Source: a virus. Taken from it: a stretch of DNA of 64,000 nucleotides. Positions 52,327-60,717 of this stretch are shown piece after piece (position 1 is the stretch's first letter; each line of letters begins with the position of its first letter). The translations under genes were made by a program, and so were the position numbers. Under the pieces are notes generated by a model, which saw only the letters and a program-made list of their open reading frames with translations, was not told where the DNA came from and searched no databases. Location of the stretch: positions 31,524 through 95,523 of IMG/VR virus record IMGVR_UViG_3300021171_000004. One strand, written 5' to 3'.

Positions 52327-52458
52327 GCGAAAATCCACAAAGCGAACCAAAAACCAGAAAGGTTCGGTCGGATAAAGGTGTTCCAAGAGGGAAGTACAAG
52401 CCTCGAACGAAAAAGGATGGCGCAAGTGAAACTGAGAATAAAAAACAGCCCGACTAAG
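52324..52458 (+). CDS. 44-residue basic protein
   Basis: GTG start overlapping the ERF stop. Rich in Lys/Arg (KTRKVRSDKGVPRGKYKPR). It contains NPQSEP, a degenerate palindrome. It overlaps the next gene by 42 bases. Confidence 0.5.
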
Positions 52459-52704
52459 CCGGAGCCAGTTTTTACGCTTCTCCTTGAAGGCGGGGACGAT
52501 GGGGCTCAACTACTCATCGAAGATGAAGCCGGAAATCGCGCGGGTCTCATCCAAATAAACGTGGAAGGCGGACTTCTGGATATTCAAAAATCTCTTCATT
52601 ACGGCAATTTTAAGGGATTTCCTATTCGGCACATAACATTTTTTCCGAACAGTCAATGTCAAAAAAGTTCTGCATCCGTGATTTACGATAGGGAGGTAAG
52701 ATGA
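52417..52704 (+). CDS. Hypothetical beta-rich protein before ssb
   Basis: 95 residues from ATG 52417 behind AAAAAGG. FTLLLEGGDDGAQLLIEDEA looks like a beta-sandwich. Stop overlaps the ssb ATG. No family is recognised. Confidence 0.6.
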   Translation: MAQVKLRIKNSPTKPEPVFTLLLEGGDDGAQLLIEDEAGNRAGLIQINVEGGLLDIQKSLHYGNFKGFPIRHITFFPNSQCQKSSASVIYDREVR

Positions 52705-53069
52705 ATTCCGTCGCGCTCATCGGGCGTTTAGGCCGCGATCCGGAAACCCGCTATACTACGGGCGGAAAAGCCGTCACGAACTTTTCCATAGCCGTGGATT
52801 ACGGTTTTGGTGACAAAAAAACCACAAGCTGGATCCCAGTGGTCGCGTGGGAAAAGACCGCCGAGCTTGCGCAACAATATTTAGGCAAGGGTTCGCAAGT
52901 CGCGGTCACAGGAAGGTTACAGGAACGTTCGTGGCAGGATAAAGAAGGAAACAAACGGACAGTTCTGGAAGTGATCGCGATTGGCTTGGATTTTTTGACG
53001 AAGGTGGAAAAGAAAAACAGTTCACAAAGTGAACAGCCGGAAATCCCAGACGAAGATATTCCTTTTTAG
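52701..53069 (+). CDS. ssb: Single-stranded DNA-binding protein
   Basis: 122 residues with the SSB OB fold: MNSVALIGRLGRDPETRYT at the start, FSIAVDYGFG, VAWEKTAELAQQYLGKGSQV and TGRLQERSW. It ends with the acidic PDEDIPF tail that recruits partner proteins. A perfect palindrome (53020-53034) encodes SSQSEQ in the flexible linker before the tail. A structured non-coding stretch follows. Confidence 0.95.
   Translation: MNSVALIGRLGRDPETRYTTGGKAVTNFSIAVDYGFGDKKTTSWIPVVAWEKTAELAQQYLGKGSQVAVTGRLQERSWQDKEGNKRTVLEVIAIGLDFLTKVEKKNSSQSEQPEIPDEDIPF
53020..53034. promoter_or_regulatory. Perfect palindrome GTTCAC-AAA-GTGAAC
   Basis: Full-match site in the ssb linker, 35 bases before the ssb stop. Confidence 0.7.
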
Positions 53070-53217
53070 TACGAGTTGCCCGCAAGGTCACTCTCCGCGG
53101 AAGCCGAAGCTCATACCCAAGTGTTCACGGTAAGCGGACAGCGGGCTTATGAAACACCACAGAGAAGGGAAAGCCGCCGCTAACAACTAGGCTTGGCAGT
53201 TCGGAGAGACGAACATT
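53070..53217 (+). ncRNA. Candidate structured RNA leader between ssb and the next gene
   Basis: This is the only sizeable gap in a very compact region, and no plausible gene lies in it. Pairings seen: GCCCGC (53078-53083) with GCGGGC (53141-53146); inside it TCCGC (53094-53098) with GCGGA (53134-53138); AAGCC (53171-53175) with GGCTT (53190-53194); and GTTCG (53199-53203) with CGAAC (53210-53214). The last hairpin's GAGAGA loop holds the purine-rich ribosome site of the gene at 53218. It could be a riboregulator, an intron remnant or a cis-acting element; I do not recognise the family. Confidence 0.5.
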
Positions 53218-53430
53218 ATGCTCAAAAAACTAATCGATCTGTTTTTCCAGTATGAAAAATTGACGATTTACCCAGAAGACCTGCGCACAATTTTGGGCTA
53301 TCAAAAACGACTTGCCCGAAACAGATTGGATAATCCTGATTCGCACGCCGCGCCCGCGAAAAAATATCAACTAATCCGCATCTACAACGGGCAAAAAGAA
53401 AAATTTGAGTACGAGACTCCGTGCAACTAA
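53218..53430 (+). CDS. Hypothetical 70-residue protein
   Basis: Helical N-terminus (LKKLIDLFFQYEKL) and a basic remainder. Follows the structured leader; its ribosome site lies in a hairpin loop. Overlaps the helicase start by 10 bases. No family recognised. Confidence 0.6.
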   Translation: MLKKLIDLFFQYEKLTIYPEDLRTILGYQKRLARNRLDNPDSHAAPAKKYQLIRIYNGQKEKFEYETPCN

Positions 53431-55133
53431 ATCCAGAACAAATTCAAGCAATTAATTTCCAAGAAGGGGCCGTAAACGTACTCAGCACAGCGGGGGCAGG
53501 GAAAACTACGGTCATCTGCGAAAGGGTACGCAGGCTTTTTCGAGAAGGCGCAACACCAGACGATCTATTGGTGCTCACGTTCACTAAGGAAGCCGCCGAA
53601 AATTTAGAGGTACGCCTGAAACTCAAAATACCAAAAGATCAAAGAGGAGGCTTTCGCACTTTTCACTCATTCTGCTTAAATCTTGTTCGTCGGGAAGCTA
53701 GATACCTGCCGTATGGGCTATCCAGTGAACCTTTTCCAGATGGCCCCGTTCTCTCGAAATTATTGCTTACCGCAATGAAAGAAAACGGAATTCGACGTAA
53801 GCAATTCGAAGAAGTGCGGGCGTATATCTCGAAAAAGAAAAGGGAGCGAATCCCGCCAAACACGATTTTGGACAATGATAACGTTTACGACGATCCGATG
53901 TTTTTTCGAGCATACCAGAAATACGAACAATCCCTTCGAGACGGAGGAATGCTCGACTTCGACGCCATGATCGTGGAGGCGGTTAATATTTTGGAGAATT
54001 ATTCCGGAGTTCGCGACCGTTGGCAGTTTCGGTGGCTTATGGCGGATGAGGGCCAAGACACCGACTCACTTCAGTTTAAATTGCTCCAACTGATTTCCGA
54101 GACGCACAAAAACATTATGGTTGTCGGGGATTTCAATCAATGTATTTATTCCTTCCGCGGTTCGAATCCCGAGAACTTAGTACAATTTGAAAATTGGTTT
54201 CCAGGTGCGCAAACTATTTTGCTTCCCGAGAACTATCGCTCGACCGAAACGATTGTAGCCTATGGAAAAAAGCACGCACCACTGAAAAACGAACTGTCCG
54301 AAACCATGCGAACCCAGAATCCTCTAGGTGTGCCAATTGAATACCGAATGTATCCCGGCCCGTCTGAGGAAGCAGAAGCCACACTTTCCGAGGCCATCAA
54401 AGACCCCGCAGGATCGGCTGTTCTGGCGCGGACAAATAATCAAATTGGAGTGTACGAATCTCTAGCTTTGCAGCACAACATAAAATTCAACTTGCTCGGC
54501 CAAAGCGGTCTCTGGAATAAATCAGAAGTGAATCTCTTGGTGAATTTTGCCGCATTCTGCTCGCAAGATCGCCAGCCAACAAAAAGTTCAGAAGAACAGT
54601 TGCTATCGCATCGAAGGCGAATTCGTAATCTCCCTGCAACCGAAGCCCTGCAAGAGATTATGGGAGTGCTAAATCTAGAAAGTTGGTATGCAAACGATGA
54701 TTACGCAAACGACGAGAATTTTGCAATCAGCAATTTACGAACGGTTGTCGATATCTCAAAAAGATTCCGCACACTTAATGAATTCTTGAATCATGCCCGC
54801 AGAGCCGCCCACGTTCGCAAACACAAAAAAGCTGTTACATTCGGAACAATCCACGCGGCTAAAGGATTGGAGTTCGATCATGTATTCGTAATAGGCGTTC
54901 AGGAGCGAAAACTCCCTCACGAACGAGGCGATTTCGAAGAAGAAAAACGTCTGTTTTACGTGTCCATTTCTCGGCCTGCGAAACGGCTTAGGATTTCTTT
55001 TGCCGGAACTCCGTCGCCATTTATTGTGGACGAATTGACGCCGGAAATTCGCCAGCAACTTCACAAAAACGCACAAACAGTTGAAAAAATTCAAAAACAA
55101 CAGGAGCTATTCCCATCGCTTACCTCTACATAA
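53421..55133 (+). CDS. UvrD/Rep-type superfamily 1 DNA helicase
   Basis: 570 residues, GTG start. Motif I STAGAGKTT, motif Ia LTFTKEAAENLEVRL, motif II WLMADEGQDTD, motif III VGDFNQCIYSFRGS, motif IV region NYRST, motif V GTIHAAKGLEFDHVFVIG, motif VI FYVSISRPAKRL. It unwinds DNA with 3'-5' polarity in this family. The next gene, a RecB-like nuclease, begins within its last codons in the -1 frame; together they resemble an AddAB or RecB-type helicase-nuclease pair. Confidence 0.93.
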   Translation: MQLNPEQIQAINFQEGAVNVLSTAGAGKTTVICERVRRLFREGATPDDLLVLTFTKEAAENLEVRLKLKIPKDQRGGFRTFHSFCLNLVRREARYLPYGLSSEPFPDGPVLSKLLLTAMKENGIRRKQFEEVRAYISKKKRERIPPNTILDNDNVYDDPMFFRAYQKYEQSLRDGGMLDFDAMIVEAVNILENYSGVRDRWQFRWLMADEGQDTDSLQFKLLQLISETHKNIMVVGDFNQCIYSFRGSNPENLVQFENWFPGAQTILLPENYRSTETIVAYGKKHAPLKNELSETMRTQNPLGVPIEYRMYPGPSEEAEATLSEAIKDPAGSAVLARTNNQIGVYESLALQHNIKFNLLGQSGLWNKSEVNLLVNFAAFCSQDRQPTKSSEEQLLSHRRRIRNLPATEALQEIMGVLNLESWYANDDYANDENFAISNLRTVVDISKRFRTLNEFLNHARRAAHVRKHKKAVTFGTIHAAKGLEFDHVFVIGVQERKLPHERGDFEEEKRLFYVSISRPAKRLRISFAGTPSPFIVDELTPEIRQQLHKNAQTVEKIQKQQELFPSLTST

Positions 55134-56281
55134 ATGCCCAAGGCCGCGAGGTCAGAAGCCATTCATATAGCGCCGGATCGCTTTTTCACGAATGCGCCCA
55201 GAAATATAAACTTGCCCGACTCGATGGATGGAAAGAGCGCGAACAAAGAGCTTCGCAGCAATTCGGAATCGCTCTGGAATCCGCCATCAAAACCTACCAC
55301 GAACTTGACCTAGAGGAAGCCCTCAAGGATTTTCGAAATCTCTGGGCCGCCCAGCGTGGACAGGATTTGAAATACACGGCTACGGAACAAAATTGGGAAG
55401 TTCTGGCAAAATCCGGCGAGGAAATGATCCGGCTTTACGACCTGCGCCTGCCGCTTTTTCCGATTGATCCCCGAAATGTAAAATTCCAAATCAAATATTA
55501 CAAGGAACTTTTTCCGGGCGATACAAACCTTTCAGGAATCGAGTTCGTGGCCTATATCGACATGGTGACCAAATCCCGAGCTACTCTGGGCGACAGCATG
55601 ATCGTGGATATTAAAACGTCCGGCAAGGCTTTCGACTCAACGCCCGGAATGCTTTCGTTAGACCAACAGCTACGAAGCTATGCTTGGGTTACGGGCGTTC
55701 CGGACGTGGCGTTTTTGAATTTTATAAAGACGGGCCGAAGCGTAGACCGAGGGGATTACGTCGCGCTTCTGGAAAACCATCCCTCTGGAATCAATGCGGG
55801 CACAGGCATGGTTGTGGCTGCTCTGGATAAAGGCGACGAATTCGCGACAGGCGATCTGGCCTATTTAGTCGCGTCCGAAGCATTAATTGACGACATGAAT
55901 CAGGCGCAGGGCTACAAAAACGGAAAATTGGAACAGACGAACGCAGCCAAAGAACGAAAATTAAACTGGCTCAAAACCTATGCTTTGCGGGTCCCGTTTG
56001 AAACCTTCACAAAACAAAAAATTCAGTTTGTGAACGCACATATCGGCCTGAACGAACAGTTAGAAACTGCCCGCCAGATTGGACAAGACGTAGCGCAAAT
56101 CGTGTATTCTAACCAAGAAAATTTTTGGCCCCTGCAAGGCGGTATCAGATTTCCAAACGATAAATGTGTTCGCTGCCAGTTTCGCGGAAACTGCTTGACA
56201 AATCCGCAGTTAAGAGATACACTAGTATTTCGCTCCGATGAGGAATGGGATGCCCCGCAAGCGGACTCCGAAGAAAACTAA
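55115..56281 (+). CDS. PD-(D/E)XK nuclease, RecB/Cas4-type with Fe-S cluster, non-canonical start
   Basis: The frame is open and protein-like far upstream of the first ordinary start (TTG 55367). Residues YLYINAQGREVRSHSYSAGS, LFHECAQKYKLARL and FGIALESAIKTYHEL there fit the N-terminus of RecB/Cas4 nucleases. I place the start at ATC 55115, 8 bases after AGGAG (55102-55106); ATT 55109 is the alternative. Later come FVAYIDMVTK, MIVDIKTSG (Asp-x-Lys) and LSLDQQLRSYAW. Cys in LFHEC plus CVRCQFRGNC form a four-cysteine Fe-S set, and the first Cys exists only in the extended form. About 388 residues. Gene joins the helicase by overlap. Confidence 0.75.
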   Translation: MAYLYINAQGREVRSHSYSAGSLFHECAQKYKLARLDGWKEREQRASQQFGIALESAIKTYHELDLEEALKDFRNLWAAQRGQDLKYTATEQNWEVLAKSGEEMIRLYDLRLPLFPIDPRNVKFQIKYYKELFPGDTNLSGIEFVAYIDMVTKSRATLGDSMIVDIKTSGKAFDSTPGMLSLDQQLRSYAWVTGVPDVAFLNFIKTGRSVDRGDYVALLENHPSGINAGTGMVVAALDKGDEFATGDLAYLVASEALIDDMNQAQGYKNGKLEQTNAAKERKLNWLKTYALRVPFETFTKQKIQFVNAHIGLNEQLETARQIGQDVAQIVYSNQENFWPLQGGIRFPNDKCVRCQFRGNCLTNPQLRDTLVFRSDEEWDAPQADSEEN

Positions 56282-56384
56282 AATTTGCAACCTCTGCGGC
56301 GGTTCCGGATGGATAGATTTCTACTCCGTCTGGGTAATGTTCAAGTGTGGCCGATGCTTCGGTAGCGGGAAAATGCGTGCCTGA
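56250..56384 (+). CDS. 44-residue DnaJ-type zinc finger protein
   Basis: From ATG 56250 behind GAGGA. CNLCGGSGW and FKCGRCFGSGK are two CxxCxGxG-like repeats. It overlaps both the nuclease end and the next start (GTGCCTGA). Confidence 0.6.
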   Translation: MPRKRTPKKTKICNLCGGSGWIDFYSVWVMFKCGRCFGSGKMRA

Positions 56385-57213
56385 ACTCACCCGATTCGAT
56401 TTCCATGTAAATAGGTTTCTCCATTCAGATGACGTAGAAAGCATGACCGCCGAAGAAGTCGGGCAGTATATTCTTCTGCTTGTCCATTCTTTTCTAAAAG
56501 ATGAAGCCTCCCTCCCAGATGATCCCGCGGTTCTGGCTCGCTACGCCCGAGTGAAAAAAGTCTCCGATTTAGTGATGAAAAAATTCCCTCTCGTGAAAAT
56601 TAACGGGGTCCCGCGGCGGCAGAACGGGCCGCTCTACCAAGAATATTTACGAGCGAAGGCGCGTTCGGAAGGAGGTCGTAAAGCGGTCGCAGAACGGTGG
56701 GAGAACGATAGTAATACGAACGTAATACCACCGCATAACGAATCTAAGCCAGTGGTAGATACCCATACCATACCATACCAATCCATACCAACCCACACCA
56801 CACCCAACCATTCTTCTCTGGGTTCGGGCACATGGAAAACTCTTGCAATTCGATTCCGAGGTGTTCTAGGGAAATTTATTTCCTCTACGAAAACTAACAA
56901 ACAAAAATATTCGGAGTTCTGTTCACAATACGGAGAGGACCGAGTTCTCGAAGTTTTTAACCAATGGGCTGATCAAAACAAAAGTTGGGTAGCCGATAAA
57001 TCCGACGCCTTGTTTTTCTTTTGGAAAGAACTGCCCGACATGGTTGAGGCAGAATCCTCCGCACAAAAAAGCCAGGAGCCGGAAATTCCAGAGGAACAGG
57101 TAGCCGCCGCTATTATGCAGCAATCTTCGGATCGACAAAAAGAAATTGCCCGAGAGTTGGAAGAATTAGCCAACGCGAAAAAATGGGAACAGGACCATAA
57201 GGATGAAATATGA
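56377..57213 (+). CDS. DUF1376 phage protein, probable replication factor
   Basis: 278 residues from GTG 56377. FDFHVNRFLHSDDVESMTAE, EVGQYILLLVHSFLKDEASLPDD and LARYARV match DUF1376, a winged-helix-like domain at the start of phage replication-initiation proteins. A basic region (RSEGGRKAVAERW) and a Thr/Pro/His linker follow. The C-terminal part is helical. Directly upstream of primase-helicase, so an origin-binding or loader role is likely. Confidence 0.72.
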   Translation: MPELTRFDFHVNRFLHSDDVESMTAEEVGQYILLLVHSFLKDEASLPDDPAVLARYARVKKVSDLVMKKFPLVKINGVPRRQNGPLYQEYLRAKARSEGGRKAVAERWENDSNTNVIPPHNESKPVVDTHTIPYQSIPTHTTPNHSSLGSGTWKTLAIRFRGVLGKFISSTKTNKQKYSEFCSQYGEDRVLEVFNQWADQNKSWVADKSDALFFFWKELPDMVEAESSAQKSQEPEIPEEQVAAAIMQQSSDRQKEIARELEELANAKKWEQDHKDEI

Positions 57214-57395
57214 TTGTTTCCGAGCTAATCAAAGAACTTCAGAAACAAAATCCTAATGCTAGAGTTTTTCATGCTTACGACGGTGATGTTGTGGTGGAAG
57301 AATCTGGAATTGTGGAAGGAATTGAAAGAGAAGAACAGATTGGTATTTGTTGGTGGCGAGTTCAGGTAGGGGATGTTGTTATTTTGAGTGCTTAA
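57210..57395 (+). CDS. Hypothetical 61-residue protein
   Basis: Overlaps both neighbours (ATGA, TAATG). SELIKELQKQNPNARVFHAY is a common start in small phage proteins that precede replication genes; function unknown. Confidence 0.6.
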   Translation: MIVSELIKELQKQNPNARVFHAYDGDVVVEESGIVEGIEREEQIGICWWRVQVGDVVILSA

Positions 57396-59239
57396 TGTAC
57401 ACTCCCAAACAAATCAACGACCTGAAATCCGACCTGTCACTCTGGCAGTTGGTACAGGAGCGGGTTCCTTCGCTCGAACAGGTCGGGCAGGAGTTTAAAG
57501 GAATTTGCCCGTTCCATTCGGAGAACACGGCTTCGTTCACATTGCGGACAGACGACGGGGTGTGGCTATTTAAGTGTTTTGGTTGCGGAAAACAGGGGAA
57601 TGTTTTACAGTTTATTCAGTATGTGGACAACATCAGTTTCAACCAAGCCGTAGAAAAAGTAGCCAACTTTCTAGGTTGGAAGAGAGGAAAAGAAAGTGTC
57701 GAACAAACCTTTAAGCCCCTCAAGGAAGAAAAAGAAGCCGTTACCATCCCAATCGATAGACTCGCTGAGGCAGAGCGTGCTCTTGCAAATTCAGCAGTTG
57801 GATTGGGTTGGCTTAAATCGCGTGGCCTTACACTTAGCACTGCAAAAAATTTCCACATCGGGTATGTCCAATCCGCCAAAGCAGTCAATCCTCACCATCA
57901 GTGGGTCGGAGAAGGATGGATACTATTTCCGACTATAGACGGCGATAAAATAACGGCTTTGAAATACCGCTCAGTCAAGGCCAAGGATTTCCTGTACAAA
58001 ACAGGAATGAAAACCAGTCTGTTCAATCTCCAGAATGTGGATCCATTTGAGGACTGTTTTGTGGTGGAAGGCGAGCCCGACGCCATGGTTTTGGCGCAGG
58101 CGGGATTCGTCGCTGTAGCGTACCCAGGAGCCAGCTATAACCCTACGCCCGACGAACGGGACGCGCTCACACGGGCCAATCGTATTTTTTTGGCGGGCGA
58201 CATGGATAATCCCGGCCAAGCCGCTATGACGAAGCTCTGGACCGAATTACGCGAACGAACCTTTAAAATCGAATGGCCGCAAGGAATGAAAGATGCTAAT
58301 CAAACCTATTTGGAAAAGTGCGCAGGTGATGTGGAAGTTTTTAGGCAGGAAGTCGAGGCTCTCAAGAAAAAAGCACTCGAACAACCGATCCCTTTCGTCT
58401 ACGATCTCCGGCAAACCCTCCGCGGGGCGGCTTACACGAAGCCCATGGATGACCCTGCCAGATTGAGATTTCCGTGGTCTAATATCGACCCATGGTGTGC
58501 AGTTTTACCAGGGGATATTATGGCGGTCTCTGCGACCGAAACGGGCACGGGAAAAACAAGCTGGGTGATGGACATCCTTTTGGAAAATACCGTGAAGTAC
58601 GGAAAAGTAGCTGTAAACTATTCGGGAGAGGTTCCTCCGAAACAGTATTCAGTTCGCGCTGCTGCGTATCTTTTGCAGAAAAATAAAGACGAAATTACCG
58701 AGCAGGATTTGCACACGGCGGCGGATCTTCTGAAAGATGCCCAGTTTTACAACGGCTACAAGCCGGGCGCGAATTGGCGCGAAGTCATTGAACTTTTGGA
58801 ATGGGCAAAGCGGCGGCTTGGCGCAGATATTTTAGTGGTGGACCACCTGCATTTTCTTACCCGCTCCGAACGGGACGAAACCCGGGCGCAGGCCGAAGCC
58901 ATGCGGATGCTCAAAGATTTAGCCGTGAAATACAACGTGATTATGATTGTTTTGGGCCAGCCGCGAAAACCTCTTGCAAACCACCGCGGCAGGGAGGCCG
59001 TGACACAGGATTTAAAAGGCAGCGAGAGCTTCGGCTCAGACGCCAGCCAAGTTTTTATTTTACACCGTGACCGAAAATCCAATGGGGACGACGAAAACAT
59101 GCCTATTTTCGATCCTGTGTGTAAGATTAAGCTTGATAAAAGTAGAGAATCAGAGCCCCGTGCAACTAAGCTTTTCTTTGACGGCGCTAGGTGTACATTT
59201 GGTTTGTTAGAAAGAAACTATAATGAGTATGAGCAATAG
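57395..59239 (+). CDS. Primase-helicase (T7 gp4-like)
   Basis: 614 residues from ATG 57395. CHC2 zinc finger: CPFHSEN ... FKCFGCGKQGN. TOPRIM domain: FVVEGEPDAMVLAQAGF and FLAGDMDNPGQAAM. Helicase domain: ATETGTGKTSW (Walker A), ADILVVDHLHFL (Walker B), VLGQPRKPLANHRG. The order primase then DnaB-type helicase in one chain is that of T7 gp4. It makes primers and unwinds the fork for the family A polymerase. Confidence 0.93.
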   Translation: MYTPKQINDLKSDLSLWQLVQERVPSLEQVGQEFKGICPFHSENTASFTLRTDDGVWLFKCFGCGKQGNVLQFIQYVDNISFNQAVEKVANFLGWKRGKESVEQTFKPLKEEKEAVTIPIDRLAEAERALANSAVGLGWLKSRGLTLSTAKNFHIGYVQSAKAVNPHHQWVGEGWILFPTIDGDKITALKYRSVKAKDFLYKTGMKTSLFNLQNVDPFEDCFVVEGEPDAMVLAQAGFVAVAYPGASYNPTPDERDALTRANRIFLAGDMDNPGQAAMTKLWTELRERTFKIEWPQGMKDANQTYLEKCAGDVEVFRQEVEALKKKALEQPIPFVYDLRQTLRGAAYTKPMDDPARLRFPWSNIDPWCAVLPGDIMAVSATETGTGKTSWVMDILLENTVKYGKVAVNYSGEVPPKQYSVRAAAYLLQKNKDEITEQDLHTAADLLKDAQFYNGYKPGANWREVIELLEWAKRRLGADILVVDHLHFLTRSERDETRAQAEAMRMLKDLAVKYNVIMIVLGQPRKPLANHRGREAVTQDLKGSESFGSDASQVFILHRDRKSNGDDENMPIFDPVCKIKLDKSRESEPRATKLFFDGARCTFGLLERNYNEYEQ

Positions 59240-59732
59240 TGGGCGTTTTTGGAGAAACGGGAAAAAGAAGTGCCCTAAATGTGGAAAAAGGAAGCCTGAG
59301 ACCGAATATTATAAGAGCAAATCCAGTGTGAATGGATCAAACACTGAAGGTTTTATCGGATGGTGCAAGACATGCCACAATCACAAAGGGCTCCTCTATA
59401 GGAGGGGAGTCAAAAGACTAGTTTTTTCTTGGTACGGAGGAAAGTGTATTTGTTGTCAGGAACGATGGATTGATTTTCTCACCCTCGACCATGTAAACGA
59501 CGATGGGTACAAAGACAATATACTTGACCATAGAGGGATTCGGCGCAGGCTTGGAGGATGGACGGAGTATTTGAGAATTAAAAATCTGGGGTATGAAAAT
59601 CGACCAAAAGATCGGCAGGTTCTCTGTTTTAACTGCCAATGGGGGAAGGTGATTAATAAAGGATTTTGTTCTCACCATCCAAGAATAGATTTGCGAATCA
59701 GAAAGGAACTACATGAGTACGAGACGAACTGA
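59223..59732 (+). CDS. HNH endonuclease
   Basis: 169 residues. CPKCGKRKPETEYYK, WCKTCHNHKG, CICCQERWIDFLTLDHVNDDG and VLCFNCQWGK give a zinc-stabilised HNH core; GRFWRNGKKK is basic. It begins in the last codons of the primase-helicase gene, a favourite target of homing endonucleases. Confidence 0.82.
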   Translation: MSMSNSGRFWRNGKKKCPKCGKRKPETEYYKSKSSVNGSNTEGFIGWCKTCHNHKGLLYRRGVKRLVFSWYGGKCICCQERWIDFLTLDHVNDDGYKDNILDHRGIRRRLGGWTEYLRIKNLGYENRPKDRQVLCFNCQWGKVINKGFCSHHPRIDLRIRKELHEYETN

Positions 59733-59883
59733 AGCCGCAGACTTAGTGGACGGCCACATGGCCCAGCGGCTTTACGATTTGCAACGCGACCCCGTTAGAT
59801 ACCAAGAAATGTGGGCACGTCTAGAAAAACAAGCAGAGGAAATAAATGAACGAAGCCATCCAAGTTCTAGCTTCACAAAGTGA
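59713..59883 (+). CDS. Hypothetical 56-residue protein ending in a palindrome
   Basis: Helical (VDGHMAQRLYDLQRDPVRYQ). Its stop codon TGA lies inside the palindrome at 59871-59885, and it overlaps the next gene by 38 bases. Confidence 0.5.
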   Translation: MSTRRTEAADLVDGHMAQRLYDLQRDPVRYQEMWARLEKQAEEINERSHPSSSFTK

Positions 59884-60526
59884 ACAGCTAGTCGCGCATC
59901 CAAGCAGTATTTTCGAACAAATCGACTCGCTCATCCAAAATCTTTTATCCGCAGAATCCCGATTGGACCACGGATACGCGAAACTCGGTCTTCTGCTTAC
60001 CGAAGTGTCCGAACAGGAACTTTGGCGCGAAGCTGGATTCGAATGTTTCGATGATTATTTGGTCGAAACCGCCGACAAACACCATCGCGGACGCACAATG
60101 CTTTGGCATTATTTTACGGCTGTTCGAGAAATGAAACCCTATCTCACCGAAGGCCAGATGAACGAAATGGGGATTTCGAAACTCGGGGTGCTCAAAAAAG
60201 CCACGAAGGAATTGGGCTTTCCGCCGAACCAAGAAGTAATCGATACGGCGCTCGACCCGAAAAAAACTGTTTCGGACGTGCGCAAAGCTGTCGCGCAAAA
60301 TCATAAATTAACAGAGCCAGAGCAGGAAGGCAGTTGGTTCGATCTCGGCGGATTTTTCGTGACGAACGAGGAAAAATTAGTAATCAAGGAAGGTTTCGAG
60401 GCTAGTTGGAGAACGGATCCCGTAATCCAAAAGTCCGTGAAGGAAACGGTTCGCACGAAAGAAGGTTTGCTCCGGCTGTGCATGGACTATCTCAGTTCAC
60501 ATAGTGAACAAGGTGAAGCGGCGTGA
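59846..60526 (+). CDS. Putative DNA-binding protein flanked by palindromes
   Basis: 226 residues. YAKLGLLLTEVSEQELWREA, CFDDYLVETADKHHRGRTML and GISKLGVLKKATKELG resemble helix-turn-helix regions of ParB/KorB-like phage proteins (helical, with a conserved Trp/Arg-Glu-x-GF pattern), though no ParB box is seen. A palindrome lies in codons 9-13 and a perfect one at the C-terminal coding end (60495). It is a candidate for the factor that binds the palindrome family; this is inference. Confidence 0.55.
   Translation: MNEAIQVLASQSEQLVAHPSSIFEQIDSLIQNLLSAESRLDHGYAKLGLLLTEVSEQELWREAGFECFDDYLVETADKHHRGRTMLWHYFTAVREMKPYLTEGQMNEMGISKLGVLKKATKELGFPPNQEVIDTALDPKKTVSDVRKAVAQNHKLTEPEQEGSWFDLGGFFVTNEEKLVIKEGFEASWRTDPVIQKSVKETVRTKEGLLRLCMDYLSSHSEQGEAA
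59871..59885. promoter_or_regulatory. Palindrome CTTCAC-AAA-GTGAAC
   Basis: One change in the left arm. Contains the stop of one gene and the codons 9-13 of the next. Confidence 0.6.
60495..60509. promoter_or_regulatory. Perfect palindrome GTTCAC-ATA-GTGAAC
   Basis: Full-match site 17 bases before the stop of the gene at 59846 (SSHSEQ). Confidence 0.7.
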
Positions 60527-60717
60527 AGGCCGAAGACAAGTACGAATACGAACTCATCACCGACCGGGTAGCTAAGAAACTAAATATGATGTCCGAATCC
60601 CGGTTGGCGGAAAAAGTAAATCAAGCGTGTCTGACCTCTGGATTCGGGAGAGAAGTTTTGCGACTGAATACGCGGGATGTGAAATTTCTAACAGATTGCG
60701 GGGTTAAGGTGGAATGA
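60523..60717 (+). CDS. Hypothetical 64-residue protein
   Basis: GTG start, GTGA overlap. Charged helical start (DKYEYELITDRVAKKLNMM) and CLTSGFGREV. No family recognised. Confidence 0.55.
   Translation: MKAEDKYEYELITDRVAKKLNMMSESRLAEKVNQACLTSGFGREVLRLNTRDVKFLTDCGVKVE

Noticed and set aside
54159-54172. GGTTCGAATCCCG, resembling a tRNA T-arm
   Set aside because: It codes the conserved FRGSNPENL of the helicase and there is no acceptor stem or anticodon arm around it. I found no tRNA genes.
55050-55133. Programmed -1 frameshift joining helicase and nuclease
   Set aside because: No classical slippery heptamer lies in the overlap, and an AGGAG ribosome site is well placed for separate initiation. 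It stays as an alternative only.
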